Source of the DNA: Caulobacterales bacterium
GTDB lineage: Bacteria > Pseudomonadota > Alphaproteobacteria > Caulobacterales > Caulobacteraceae
Reading direction: 5' to 3'
DNA length: 43,171 nt
NCBI GenBank assembly: GCA_947474805.1
Contig: CANJKM010000004.1
Location: 1 to 43,171 of the forward strand
Shown: positions 9,783 through 16,864 of the stretch, in pieces
How positions within the stretch are numbered: position 1 is the stretch's first letter
How the letters are laid out: the number at the start of each line of letters is the position of its first letter
Made by a program: the position numbers and the translations under genes
Notes under the pieces: generated by a model
Seen by the model: the letters and a program-made list of their open reading frames with translations, nothing else
Databases searched by the model: none
Told to the model about the DNA's origin: nothing

Positions 9783-9804
9783 ACCGCGCCCTTCAAGACG
9801 GCCG

Positions 9805-10329
9805 CTAGGCCTCCAGCCCGCGCACCTGCAGCTTGACGCCGCCGATCACCCGGACGACCCGCACCGACGCCCCCACCGGCAGGGTCTCCTCGACGCCCTC
9901 GATCTCGGCGGCCCATTCGGAGCCGTCGATCCAGACCCGGCCGACGCCGTTATTGAACTCGCCAGTGGCGCGGGCGATCCGCCCGACCAGGGCGCCGGGG
10001 TCCTCGGTCGGCTTTCCCGAGCCCATGTCATAGCCGGACGCCCGCGCCTGGCGGGCCGCGGCGGCTCCGACCAAGGCCACGCGGGCGCGGGGCTGGAGCG
10101 CGTAAGCGCCCAGAAGGGCGAAGGCGGTCAGGGCCGCGAAGATCCCGATCTCGGCTTCCACGCCCAGGCGGGCGCCGACCAGCTCGAGCAGGGCCACCGC
10201 GGCGGAGCAGGCGCTGGGCAGGAACAGCAGGTTGGCGCCCGTGGCGAAACTGAGCGCGACGAACACCGAGGCCGCGCCGAGCCAGATCCAGAACGGGTCG
10301 TGCAGATAGAGCGCTTCGAGTGTCGTCAT
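9805..10329 (-). CDS. NfeD-like membrane protein
   Basis: 174 aa from the ATG at 10329; the track ORF adds 22 upstream codons. Two to three hydrophobic helices (FWIWLGAASVFVALSF, LLFLPSACSAAVALLELVGA, IGIFAALTAFALLGAYAL) are followed by a soluble C-terminal beta-barrel of the OB-fold NfeD type (about 115-174; GRIARATGEFNNGVGRVWID). NfeD proteins partner with SPFH/stomatin proteins in membrane quality control, but no SPFH gene is next to it here. Last gene of a minus-strand group after PLD and TIGR02301. Confidence 0.8.
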   Translation of the reverse strand: MTTLEALYLHDPFWIWLGAASVFVALSFATGANLLFLPSACSAAVALLELVGARLGVEAEIGIFAALTAFALLGAYALQPRARVALVGAAAARQARASGYDMGSGKPTEDPGALVGRIARATGEFNNGVGRVWIDGSEWAAEIEGVEETLPVGASVRVVRVIGGVKLQVRGLEA

Positions 10330-10423
10330 GAGCCTCGCCACCCCCCGATGTCTGTCTAACCTTAAGCATGAAACCCGACAAACAGGACGCTTCATCTCGC
10401 GTCAGGCGAACTTGATCAACCCT

Positions 10424-10810
10424 CTAAGGGGCCGACCCGCCGCTGAGCCTTCGGGCCAGGGCCTCTCCCTTGGCGGCGGCGGCTTCCAGCGCCGACTGAA
10501 CCTCGGGGCGACAAGAGGGAAATTGGGCGCTCCTGGCGCTGAAGCCGGCGTTGAAGCTTTCGATCAACCGCCGCTGCCCCCCCGCGCCGAGGGCCTTGTC
10601 GGCCGCCTCGACCTCGACCAGCCGGCCCATGTGCACGCGCCACTCCTGATCGGTTTCGCCCAGACAGGCCTGACGCAGAGCATGGGCCTCGCCCATGGCG
10701 TAGGCAAGGTCGATCACCAGCTGCCGCGCCTGGGGCGAGCGCGGCGGCGGGGCCGTCGCCGCGAAGGCGAAGTCTGGAAAGGCCAGCAAAAGCAGGGCGG
10801 CGCGGCGCAT
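10424..10810 (-). CDS. TIGR02301 family secreted protein
   Basis: 128 aa with a signal peptide (MRRAALLLLAFPDFAFA) and a small helical domain. Conserved family features are LRQAC, EWRVHMGRLVEVE, SFNAGF and the second cysteine in FPSCRPE. These match the alphaproteobacterial TIGR02301 family, periplasmic and of unknown function. The two cysteines (LRQAC and PSC) probably form a disulfide. It starts 32 nt after the phospholipase D gene, so the two are likely co-transcribed. Confidence 0.78.
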   Translation of the reverse strand: MRRAALLLLAFPDFAFAATAPPPRSPQARQLVIDLAYAMGEAHALRQACLGETDQEWRVHMGRLVEVEAADKALGAGGQRRLIESFNAGFSARSAQFPSCRPEVQSALEAAAAKGEALARRLSGGSAP

Positions 10811-10842
10811 CCGACGATCCTAATCCGATTTCGGGCCTGGAA

Positions 10843-12468
10843 TCACCGCAAACGCCCGTCGTTGATCGTCGTGGTGAGGTCCTGAATGAATTGGCGGCGA
10901 GCCAGTTCGATGTTGGCCTTGCGCCGCCAGGGCCGCCAGCTGTCTTCCGTATCCGCCGGATCGCCGAGGTGAAAGGCCGCGATCAGCTCGGCCAGGGGTC
11001 CGAGCGGTTGCGGCGCCAGCGGCCTCAGCCGTCTTGCCCCGTTCAGGGCGTCGATCGCCTTGGCCAGGCTGCCGGTTTCCGCATGCAAGCGGGCCAGGAC
11101 CGCGGGCTCGGCGTGGATGAAGTGGGCCGCCGCCTTGGCTCGGTAGAGGGCGATCGCCGCGCGCGTCGCGGCGCCGGCCTCGCCCTCCTGGGCTTCGACC
11201 GCGATGTCGCATTCGGTGTCGAACCCGGTGGAGCGGTTGTTGAGATTGGACGAGCCCGCCCGCAGCAGCCGGTCGTCGATGATCGAAACCTTGGAGTGGA
11301 CGATGATCGCCCGGCCCCGCCTGGTGTAGGGTGAATAGGCGCGGAATCGGCCGTGCGCGTCAGCCGCTCGAAGGGTCGCCAGGAATTTCGAGCGGGTCCG
11401 GTCCATGGTCATCTGGTCGAACCAGCTCGGCGCCTTGGCCGTGGAGACGATCACGACCTCCGGACCATGCGGATCGCGCAGGCGCGCGGCCAGGGCCTCG
11501 GCGTAGATCGGCGAGGCGATATACTGGTTCTCCAGATAGATCAGTCGCTTGGCCGCCCCGATGGCGGCCAGATGCAGCCGCTCGGTCTCGCGCACCTCGG
11601 GAAACCGCCGCCAGCCCGGCTCGGTCCGGGCGATCCCGACCTCGGCCGTTTCGAACTCAGGCTTGATTCCCGCCGGCCAGAGGTTTGGCGTAGGCGCGCC
11701 GTGCGGGTCGGGCGCGGGGCGGATGTCGGTCGCCCGAACCCAACGCTCGCGGACCAGTTCACCCAGTTCGGCCGCGGCCTGGCCCTCAATCATGGCCATG
11801 ACCTCGTGCCGGGGCCCATGGCGGCCCCCCCAGGGCATGGTGCGCCGGCCGTCATCATCGAGGTGGCGGACCGTATCCCAGCGGTCGGTCGCGATGTCGC
11901 CGCCGCCCACGAAAGCGAGCTGGTCGTCGATCACCAGCACCTTCTGATGGTGGCAGGCCCCGAGGGGCACGGACTCGTCGAGCCTGAACTTGACCGGCGT
12001 GCCGTGGAAGCATCTGCGCGCCCGGTGCGGGAAGAAATGCTGGGAGGCCGCGATCGGCAGGGCCGACTTCCACACCAGGAGACGCACATCGAGCTCGGCC
12101 CTCGCACAGGCCAGCTCCTTCAGGAATTCGCCGACGGCGGCGCCCTTGCCTTCGACGTCGGGGGCCAGGCGGGTTTCGGGGTCGAAGGCCCAGCCGAGGA
12201 TGTGGATCGAGCGCCGCGCCTCGAGCATGGCCGAGCGGGCGGCGGCGAAATAGGCGGCCGTGTCGAGCAGGAAGGCGACGCGGTCGGCCTGCGCCACACG
12301 CCAGCAAGTCAGTCCTGGCTGCAACAACACGAGGTCGTGGTCTCCGGTGCGAAGCCCGAGCCTTTTCCAACGGAATGGCTCTCGTCGTATAACAATGCGC
12401 GTGCCCAGGCGGTTTCGCCGCCCGTACACGCTCGGGGGCATAACGCAATTGGTCGTCGAAGGCTGCAT
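10843..12468 (-). CDS. Phospholipase D-family protein with two HKD motifs
   Basis: Two HxKxxxxD motifs are visible: HHQKVLVIDDQLAFVGGGD in the first half and VHSKVSIIDDRLLRAGSSN in the second, the duplicated PLD/cardiolipin-synthase catalytic layout. The segment before motif 1 (RSIHILGWAFDPETRL) is typical of PLD-like transphosphatidylases. The C-terminal 110 residues are helical and Arg/Ala-rich. No clear signal peptide or membrane helix. The start is uncertain: family similarity begins near LLQPGLTCW (about residue 48), so the first 40 or so codons may be untranslated; an ATG at codon 10 and a GTG at codon 46 are alternatives. Substrate not predictable. Confidence 0.85.
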   Translation of the reverse strand: MQPSTTNCVMPPSVYGRRNRLGTRIVIRREPFRWKRLGLRTGDHDLVLLQPGLTCWRVAQADRVAFLLDTAAYFAAARSAMLEARRSIHILGWAFDPETRLAPDVEGKGAAVGEFLKELACARAELDVRLLVWKSALPIAASQHFFPHRARRCFHGTPVKFRLDESVPLGACHHQKVLVIDDQLAFVGGGDIATDRWDTVRHLDDDGRRTMPWGGRHGPRHEVMAMIEGQAAAELGELVRERWVRATDIRPAPDPHGAPTPNLWPAGIKPEFETAEVGIARTEPGWRRFPEVRETERLHLAAIGAAKRLIYLENQYIASPIYAEALAARLRDPHGPEVVIVSTAKAPSWFDQMTMDRTRSKFLATLRAADAHGRFRAYSPYTRRGRAIIVHSKVSIIDDRLLRAGSSNLNNRSTGFDTECDIAVEAQEGEAGAATRAAIALYRAKAAAHFIHAEPAVLARLHAETGSLAKAIDALNGARRLRPLAPQPLGPLAELIAAFHLGDPADTEDSWRPWRRKANIELARRQFIQDLTTTINDGRLR

Positions 12469-12543
12469 CCAGGCCGCGCGCTGGCGGCCGAGTGCGAAAT
12501 CCGTTCCCAGACGAGTCGATTTCGCCTATAGGAGAAGTTCACC

Positions 12544-12567
12544 CCGCCCGGCCGAAAGGCCGGGCGG
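12544..12567 (+). other. Stable GAAA-loop hairpin in the trcR leader
   Basis: CCGCCCGGCC-GAAA-GGCCGGGCGG is a perfect 10-bp stem with a GNRA tetraloop. It lies 55 nt upstream of the trcR ATG, between two divergent genes, so it cannot end either transcript from a normal promoter. It is most likely in the trcR 5' untranslated region or part of a processed upstream RNA. There is no T-tract. Confidence 0.6.
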
Positions 12568-12621
12568 AGCCGTTTCTGGCCTCTGGCTTCCTTAGGCTCC
12601 AAACCGTCCGTTAGGCCCAAG

Positions 12622-13269
12622 ATGACCGAAATCCTCATGCCCAAGGCGACCGCTGTCTGGCTGGTCGACAACACCTCCCTCACCTTCGAACAGATCGCCG
12701 CCTTCTGCGGTCTGCACCCGCTGGAAGTGAACGGGATCGCCGACGGGGAAGTGGCGCGCGACATCCGCGGCGCCGACCCGATCGCCAACGGCCAGCTGAA
12801 CCGCGACGAGCTGGAGAAGGCCGCCGCCGACCCGAAGTATCTGATGGTCGCCCAGAAAAGCCGTCACGCCGAACTGCTCAAGCCAGCGAAGAAGCAGCCG
12901 CGCTACACCCCGGTCTCGCGCCGCCAGGACCGCCCGGACGCCATCGCCTGGTTCCTGCGCAACCACCCGGAGATCACCGACGCGCAGATTTCCAAACTTC
13001 TGGGCACCACCAAGGCGACCATCGACCAGGTGCGCAACCGCCAGCACTGGAACGCCAGCAACATCAAGCCGGTCGATCCGGTGACTCTCGGTCTCTGCGG
13101 CCAGCTGGAGCTTGACGCCGTCGTCCGCAAGGCGGCCGACAAGCGCGCCAAGGACGACGCCAAAAAGGGCATCCTGCCGGAGGATCCGACCCTGCGCCCC
13201 GCGGCCGAAGCCGGCGTGGCCCCCGAAGAGCCTGAGGTCGAACTGGAGATGGATGACGAAGAGGACTGA
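12622..13269 (+). CDS. trcR: TrcR/DUF1013 family cell-cycle transcriptional regulator
   Basis: 215 aa. It opens with MPKATAVWLVDNTSLTFEQIA and has a first helix-turn-helix-like segment (LTFEQIAAFCGLHPLEVNGI) and a second one (TDAQISKLLGTTKATIDQVRN at about 113-133). The family's DAIAWFLRNHPEI and KPVDPVTLGLCGQ motifs follow, then an acidic tail rich in Glu/Asp. DUF1013 is conserved across alphaproteobacteria and is named cell-cycle transcriptional regulator TrcR in current family naming (from memory). It is cytosolic and DNA-associated by inference. A stable hairpin lies in the leader, and the DUF465 mini-gene converges on it 29 nt downstream. Confidence 0.88.
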   Translation: MTEILMPKATAVWLVDNTSLTFEQIAAFCGLHPLEVNGIADGEVARDIRGADPIANGQLNRDELEKAAADPKYLMVAQKSRHAELLKPAKKQPRYTPVSRRQDRPDAIAWFLRNHPEITDAQISKLLGTTKATIDQVRNRQHWNASNIKPVDPVTLGLCGQLELDAVVRKAADKRAKDDAKKGILPEDPTLRPAAEAGVAPEEPEVELEMDDEED

Positions 13270-13298
13270 TCCTCTTCGTCACTGCGGTTAGAAAGCGC

Positions 13299-13475
13299 CT
13301 AGTGCGCCCTGGCGCCCCGGAGCACTTCGATCTGCTCCTTCAGCTGCAGCTTCTTTCGCTTGAGATCGTGGACGCGCACCGAATCCGACATGGGTCGCCG
13401 GAGTTCGTCCTCAATAGCCCGTTCAAGGTTCTGATGCCGGGAGCCGAGTTCTCGGATACGCGCTTCGATCGCCAT
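13299..13475 (-). CDS. DUF465 (YdcH-like) small coiled-coil protein
   Basis: 58 aa, absent from the ORF track because it is short. It begins MAIEARIRELGSRHQNLERA and contains the DUF465 core DELRRPMSDSVRVHDLKRKK then LQLKEQIE, two helices forming an antiparallel coiled coil. A GGAGG ribosome site lies 7 nt before the ATG (reverse strand). The family is widespread and of unknown function. It lies between trcR and the podJ-like gene; transcription runs in the same direction as podJ, 115 nt after the podJ stop. Confidence 0.85.
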   Translation of the reverse strand: MAIEARIRELGSRHQNLERAIEDELRRPMSDSVRVHDLKRKKLQLKEQIEVLRGARAH

Positions 13476-13590
13476 GGGTAGGCCTCCGTTGCTGGACGCC
13501 TGAAGTAGAACACCGCCTCATCGCTATGTCAGGTCACGCCCGCGTGAGCTTGTGAATCGGCAGCGTCGGCCTGTGGATAGATGTCATTAG

Positions 13591-16281
13591 CTACTGGACC
13601 GCGACCCGGGCGCCCGAAATCTGGGCGCGGTAGGCGGCGGCGCTGCGCTGGGCCGCCAACTGGGCCTCGGGGCTGAGCTTGGCCTTCAGCCGGTCGGCGC
13701 TGGTCTTGGACTCGGTGTCGCCGCCGGCGCCCGAGATCAGATACCATTTATAGGCCTCGGCCGGGTTCTGGGCCACGCCGTAGCCTTCCTCATAGAGGCG
13801 GGCGAGGTTGTACTGGCTGTCCTGCAGTCCGAGATCGGCGGCGCGGCGGAACCAGGTCGAGGCCGTCGTCGGGTTCTTTTCCCCACCCGTGCCCTCGAAA
13901 TAATAGAGGGCCAGGTTGTGCATGGCCTTTGGGTCGCCGCCCTGGGCGGCGCGCTCAGTCCAGCGGCGGGCCTCCGCCACGTCCTTCTTGATCCCCGCCG
14001 TGCCGCCTTCATAGAGCTTGGCCAGATAGAATTGGGCCTGGGCGTAGCCGAGGTTGGCCGCGCGGCGCAGAGCCTCGACCCCCGTGTAGTCGCCGCTCTC
14101 GATCTGACCGACGGCCTTGGAGTAGAGGGCCTTGGCCGAGCCGTCGACGGCGGGCTTGACCGCGGCGGCCGGTCCCGTCGCCGGGGCTGCGCCGGTGGCG
14201 ACCGACATGGCCGGCGCCGGTAGGGGCGCGACCTGATCCAGGCTGGCGGTCGGGGCCAGATCGGAGGTCGGCTCGCTCAGGGCCACCGCGGCCTGGACCG
14301 GCTGCTCGGCGCTCGCCGAGGAACCCGACAGGACCGGATCGCCGCTGGCCGAGGCCGTCTGTTGGGTTTCCGACTTCAGCAGGAAGCCGCCGACCACCAT
14401 GCCGGTGATGGCCATGGCGGTGGCCGAGGCGAGAAGCGCGGTGCGCAGGGTCGGCGCCGCGTCCTTCTTCTTCTTTTTCGGCAGACGGAAGCCCGAGAAC
14501 CGGCCGCCCTCGGACGGCGGCGCCGGCGTGTCCATCTCCGAGCGGACGCGGCGACCGCGGCCATCGGCGGCGGAGGCCTGGCGGGCCGCGGCGCGGGCGG
14601 CCTCGATCAGGTCGCGGTTCGGATTTGACGACGGCGGCGGGGCGAATGAGGCGGGCTCGGCCATGGCCGGGATCACGGGCGTGGGCGGCGGCGTGAAGGG
14701 AACCGGCGCCGGATCGAAGGCGGGGTCGGCCGCGGCGGCTTCGTGGGGAAGAGCAAAGGCGTCGGCGCCGCTCGGGAAACCGGAGCTGGCCGCGAAGGGG
14801 TCGTCCTCGAAGGCCGGTCCGGAGGCCTGTTCGAACACCGGCTCCTCGAAGGCGGCGGCGGCCGGGAAGGGATCCTGGCCCGATTGGGGCTCGGCCTGCA
14901 TGACGTCGGGGGCGCTCTCGCCGGGCTCGGAGGCGAATTCGGCGGGGGCGGCGGGGAAGGGGTCGAAGCTGACGGGTTGGGCCTGACTTTGGGCCGGGAT
15001 CACGCCGCCGCCCAGGAGGCCGAACTTGCCGCGCGCCTCCTCCAGCATCTTGGCGGTGCGCTCTTCGCTCTGACGGATGCGCTCGGCCAGATCGGTCGAG
15101 GCCCGCTCATAGCGGCTGTTGATCTTCTCGGTGACGCGCGCGACCTGGTCGCCGACGTCGTCGATGGCCTGGGCGGAGCGGCGCTCGGCCCCGGCGATGC
15201 GGTCGGCCAGCTTCTCGGCGATCCGGGCGATCTCGGTCCCGAGCTTTTCCAGCGCTTCGGCCTGGGCGCCGTCAGCGGCGCGCATCCGGCCCTCCATGGC
15301 GTCGGCGATCCGGGCCATCTCGCCCCCGACCTGCTCGACCATCTTGGCGCTGCGGCCCTCGACCGCCTGCACCCGGCCGCCGAGCGTCTGGGCGATCTTC
15401 ATCACTTCGCGGCCCATGCGGTCGACCGCCTGGGCCTGGCGCTTTTCGCCCGCTTCCACGTGGTCGGCCAGATTGCGCAGCGCCGCCTCCATCCGATCGA
15501 GCTTGCCGTCGGCCGCTTGCTTGAGCCGCTCGTTCATCTCGGCGCGGGTGGCTTCGACCTTGTCCGCCAGGTCGAGCGCCAGCCGTTCGAAACGCGACAC
15601 GGCCGGGTCGGCGTCCGGCGTCACGGCTCTAGCTTCGGTCGAGCTTATCCGGGCGTCCAGCCCCGCGAAGCCCGCCTCGAGCGATTTGATCGCATCGTGA
15701 GTCTTTGATTCAGCCGCTTCAAGCCGCGCCGCGAACCGCTCGATCACCTCCTCGGCGCCGCCCTGGAGGCGAGCGTCCAGCCGGTCGACGCGGCGGGTGA
15801 CGCCTTGGATGTCCTCACGCACCTCGTTGAAGCCGGCGCGGTTGCGGGCCTCGGTCTCGTGCATCTGGCCGGCGACCTTGCCGAGCGCGGCCTCCAGCGC
15901 CCGCATCGCCTCGGCGCGCGGCGCGTCGGCCTCGTCCATCCGCCGCAGCTTGTCGGCGATCTTGGCTTGAGCGTCCTTGACGTCCTGCAGATTGACGTCG
16001 AACCGGGCCGCGATCGAGGTCTGGTCGCGCTCGACCCCTTCGATCCGCGACAGCACGCCCATGACCGATTGATCGATGCCGGTGATGGCCAGGGTCGAGC
16101 GGTGCTCGGAGGCCTCGAGCCGGGCGGCGAGACTGTCGAGCACGGCGGCGATCCGCGCGACTTCCGAAGCGCTGTCGGCCCTGCCGCGTCGGAAGCTGTC
16201 GAGGGCGACGGGGCCCTGGGCGTGGGGGGCGGGAGGCTCCACGAAGGGCGGGGCGTCGCCCTCCCTGCCCTCGATGATCAT
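13591..16281 (-). CDS. podJ: PodJ-like polar localisation protein (intact ORF downstream of an amber codon)
   Basis: The open frame gives 896 aa. Residues about 1-420 are heptad-like helical coiled coil, then a Pro/Ala/Phe/Asp-rich disordered linker (about 425-600), a basic KKKKKD patch, one membrane helix (about 613-637, TALLASATAMAITGMVVGGF), a periplasmic low-complexity stretch, and Sel1-type repeats (about 705-850; AQFYLAKLYEGG, AMHNLALYYFEGTG, SQYNLARLYEEGYG). This is the PodJ architecture, although the C-terminal peptidoglycan-binding domain of Caulobacter PodJ is absent. PodJ organises the new cell pole and recruits PleC and pilus factors (family knowledge). The true family N-terminus lies upstream in frame but is cut off by TAG at 16294-16296; this ORF begins at the first ATG after it, with no obvious ribosome site. 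Either the gene reinitiates here, is read through, or is damaged. Confidence 0.8.
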   Translation of the reverse strand: MIIEGREGDAPPFVEPPAPHAQGPVALDSFRRGRADSASEVARIAAVLDSLAARLEASEHRSTLAITGIDQSVMGVLSRIEGVERDQTSIAARFDVNLQDVKDAQAKIADKLRRMDEADAPRAEAMRALEAALGKVAGQMHETEARNRAGFNEVREDIQGVTRRVDRLDARLQGGAEEVIERFAARLEAAESKTHDAIKSLEAGFAGLDARISSTEARAVTPDADPAVSRFERLALDLADKVEATRAEMNERLKQAADGKLDRMEAALRNLADHVEAGEKRQAQAVDRMGREVMKIAQTLGGRVQAVEGRSAKMVEQVGGEMARIADAMEGRMRAADGAQAEALEKLGTEIARIAEKLADRIAGAERRSAQAIDDVGDQVARVTEKINSRYERASTDLAERIRQSEERTAKMLEEARGKFGLLGGGVIPAQSQAQPVSFDPFPAAPAEFASEPGESAPDVMQAEPQSGQDPFPAAAAFEEPVFEQASGPAFEDDPFAASSGFPSGADAFALPHEAAAADPAFDPAPVPFTPPPTPVIPAMAEPASFAPPPSSNPNRDLIEAARAAARQASAADGRGRRVRSEMDTPAPPSEGGRFSGFRLPKKKKKDAAPTLRTALLASATAMAITGMVVGGFLLKSETQQTASASGDPVLSGSSASAEQPVQAAVALSEPTSDLAPTASLDQVAPLPAPAMSVATGAAPATGPAAAVKPAVDGSAKALYSKAVGQIESGDYTGVEALRRAANLGYAQAQFYLAKLYEGGTAGIKKDVAEARRWTERAAQGGDPKAMHNLALYYFEGTGGEKNPTTASTWFRRAADLGLQDSQYNLARLYEEGYGVAQNPAEAYKWYLISGAGGDTESKTSADRLKAKLSPEAQLAAQRSAAAYRAQISGARVAVQ

Positions 16282-16416
16282 CTGATTCAGCCACTAGCCC
16301 AGGGTCATGCCCTGCCGGCGCGCCAAGTCCTTGGCCAGTTCGCGCGCCTTGGGATCAATTCCCTTGACGCTCCAGGGTCCGGCCGCCGACGACATGGTCC
16401 GAATCACACGCTCCAC
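16282..16416 (-). pseudogene. podJ: Interrupted 5' end of the podJ-like gene with in-frame TAG
   Basis: Read on the minus strand from the GTG at 16416 (GGGAGG 8 nt upstream) or the ATG at 16395, this encodes MSSAAGPWSVKGIDPKAREL, then AKDLARRQGMTLG, a TAG at 16294-16296, then WLNQ and the ATG that opens the 896-aa ORF. The PWSVKGIDPKARE and GMTLGEWLN motifs mark the conserved PodJ N-terminus, and Glu (GAG) is expected at the TAG, so one G-to-T change explains it. Frame is kept on both sides. Read-through from the ATG would give 934 aa. Confidence 0.85.
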
Positions 16417-16478
16417 TACCCGGTCCTCCCAGGTGATATTGGATGCTAGCCGTCCAGGTGTTGCGTGTAAACGCGACG

Positions 16479-16495
16479 TTAACGCTATATCTAGC
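16479..16495 (-). promoter_or_regulatory. Candidate podJ promoter with overlapping CtrA half-site
   Basis: On the minus strand GCTAGATA (plus 16488-16495) fits the Caulobacter sigma-73 -10 consensus GCTANAWC at 7 of 8 positions. A GTTAAC follows a few bases downstream, roughly over the expected start point, within TTAAC-N7-TTTA (CtrA consensus TTAA-N7-TTAA with one mismatch). No convincing -35 is seen. A CtrA site at this place would repress, as reported for podJ in Caulobacter. Confidence 0.4.
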
Positions 16496-16552
16496 GTAGG
16501 GCCGGTTTCCTGTGGACGACTTGGCGCGAGGGCCCACTAGGCCCTACCGGCG

Positions 16553-16567
16553 TTAACGTCCGGTTAA
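16553..16567. promoter_or_regulatory. CtrA-type binding site TTAA-N7-TTAA
   Basis: TTAACGTCCGGTTAA matches the CtrA full-site pattern exactly, and a third TTAA follows 6 nt later (16574-16577). TTAA is rare in this GC-rich sequence, so three in 25 nt is notable. It lies in the divergent gap between the podJ-like gene and the small membrane protein at 16594, so it could act on either. Confidence 0.55.
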
Positions 16568-16593
16568 GACAAGTTAAGCGGAGCGCAAGGATA

Positions 16594-16800
16594 TTGGATC
16601 TCTACATCACCCTGACCGCGATGCTGGGCGTGACCGGAATAGCCGTCTTTGCTGGCTGGCGCGGGGCCCGGCCGCCCGACCTGAGCCGCGGGCCGAGGCT
16701 GGTCCCGTGGCGGCCGATCATGATGTTGTCCGCCGTCGTGCTGCTGATGCTGCTGGTGCACTTGGTCAATCTTCTGGGGGTCCAGACCGGGAACCGGTAA
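16594..16800 (+). CDS. Small two-helix membrane protein, unknown function
   Basis: 68 aa from a TTG start; an ATG at codon 10 (16621) is the alternative. Two hydrophobic helices (LYITLTAMLGVTGIAVFAGW and PIMMLSAVVLLMLLVHLVNL) flank a short polar loop, GARPPDLSRGPRLVPWR, of a kind I associate with small conserved alphaproteobacterial proteins. AAGGA and GGAG sequences precede the TTG. It is divergent from podJ and lies just downstream of the TTAA-N7-TTAA site. No function can be assigned. Confidence 0.6.
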   Translation: MDLYITLTAMLGVTGIAVFAGWRGARPPDLSRGPRLVPWRPIMMLSAVVLLMLLVHLVNLLGVQTGNR

Positions 16801-16864
16801 GGCCTCGCCTGCGACCTAGGAGCCTGTCAGGCGAAGGGCGCCCATTTTTTTAGACGCCAGGAAC

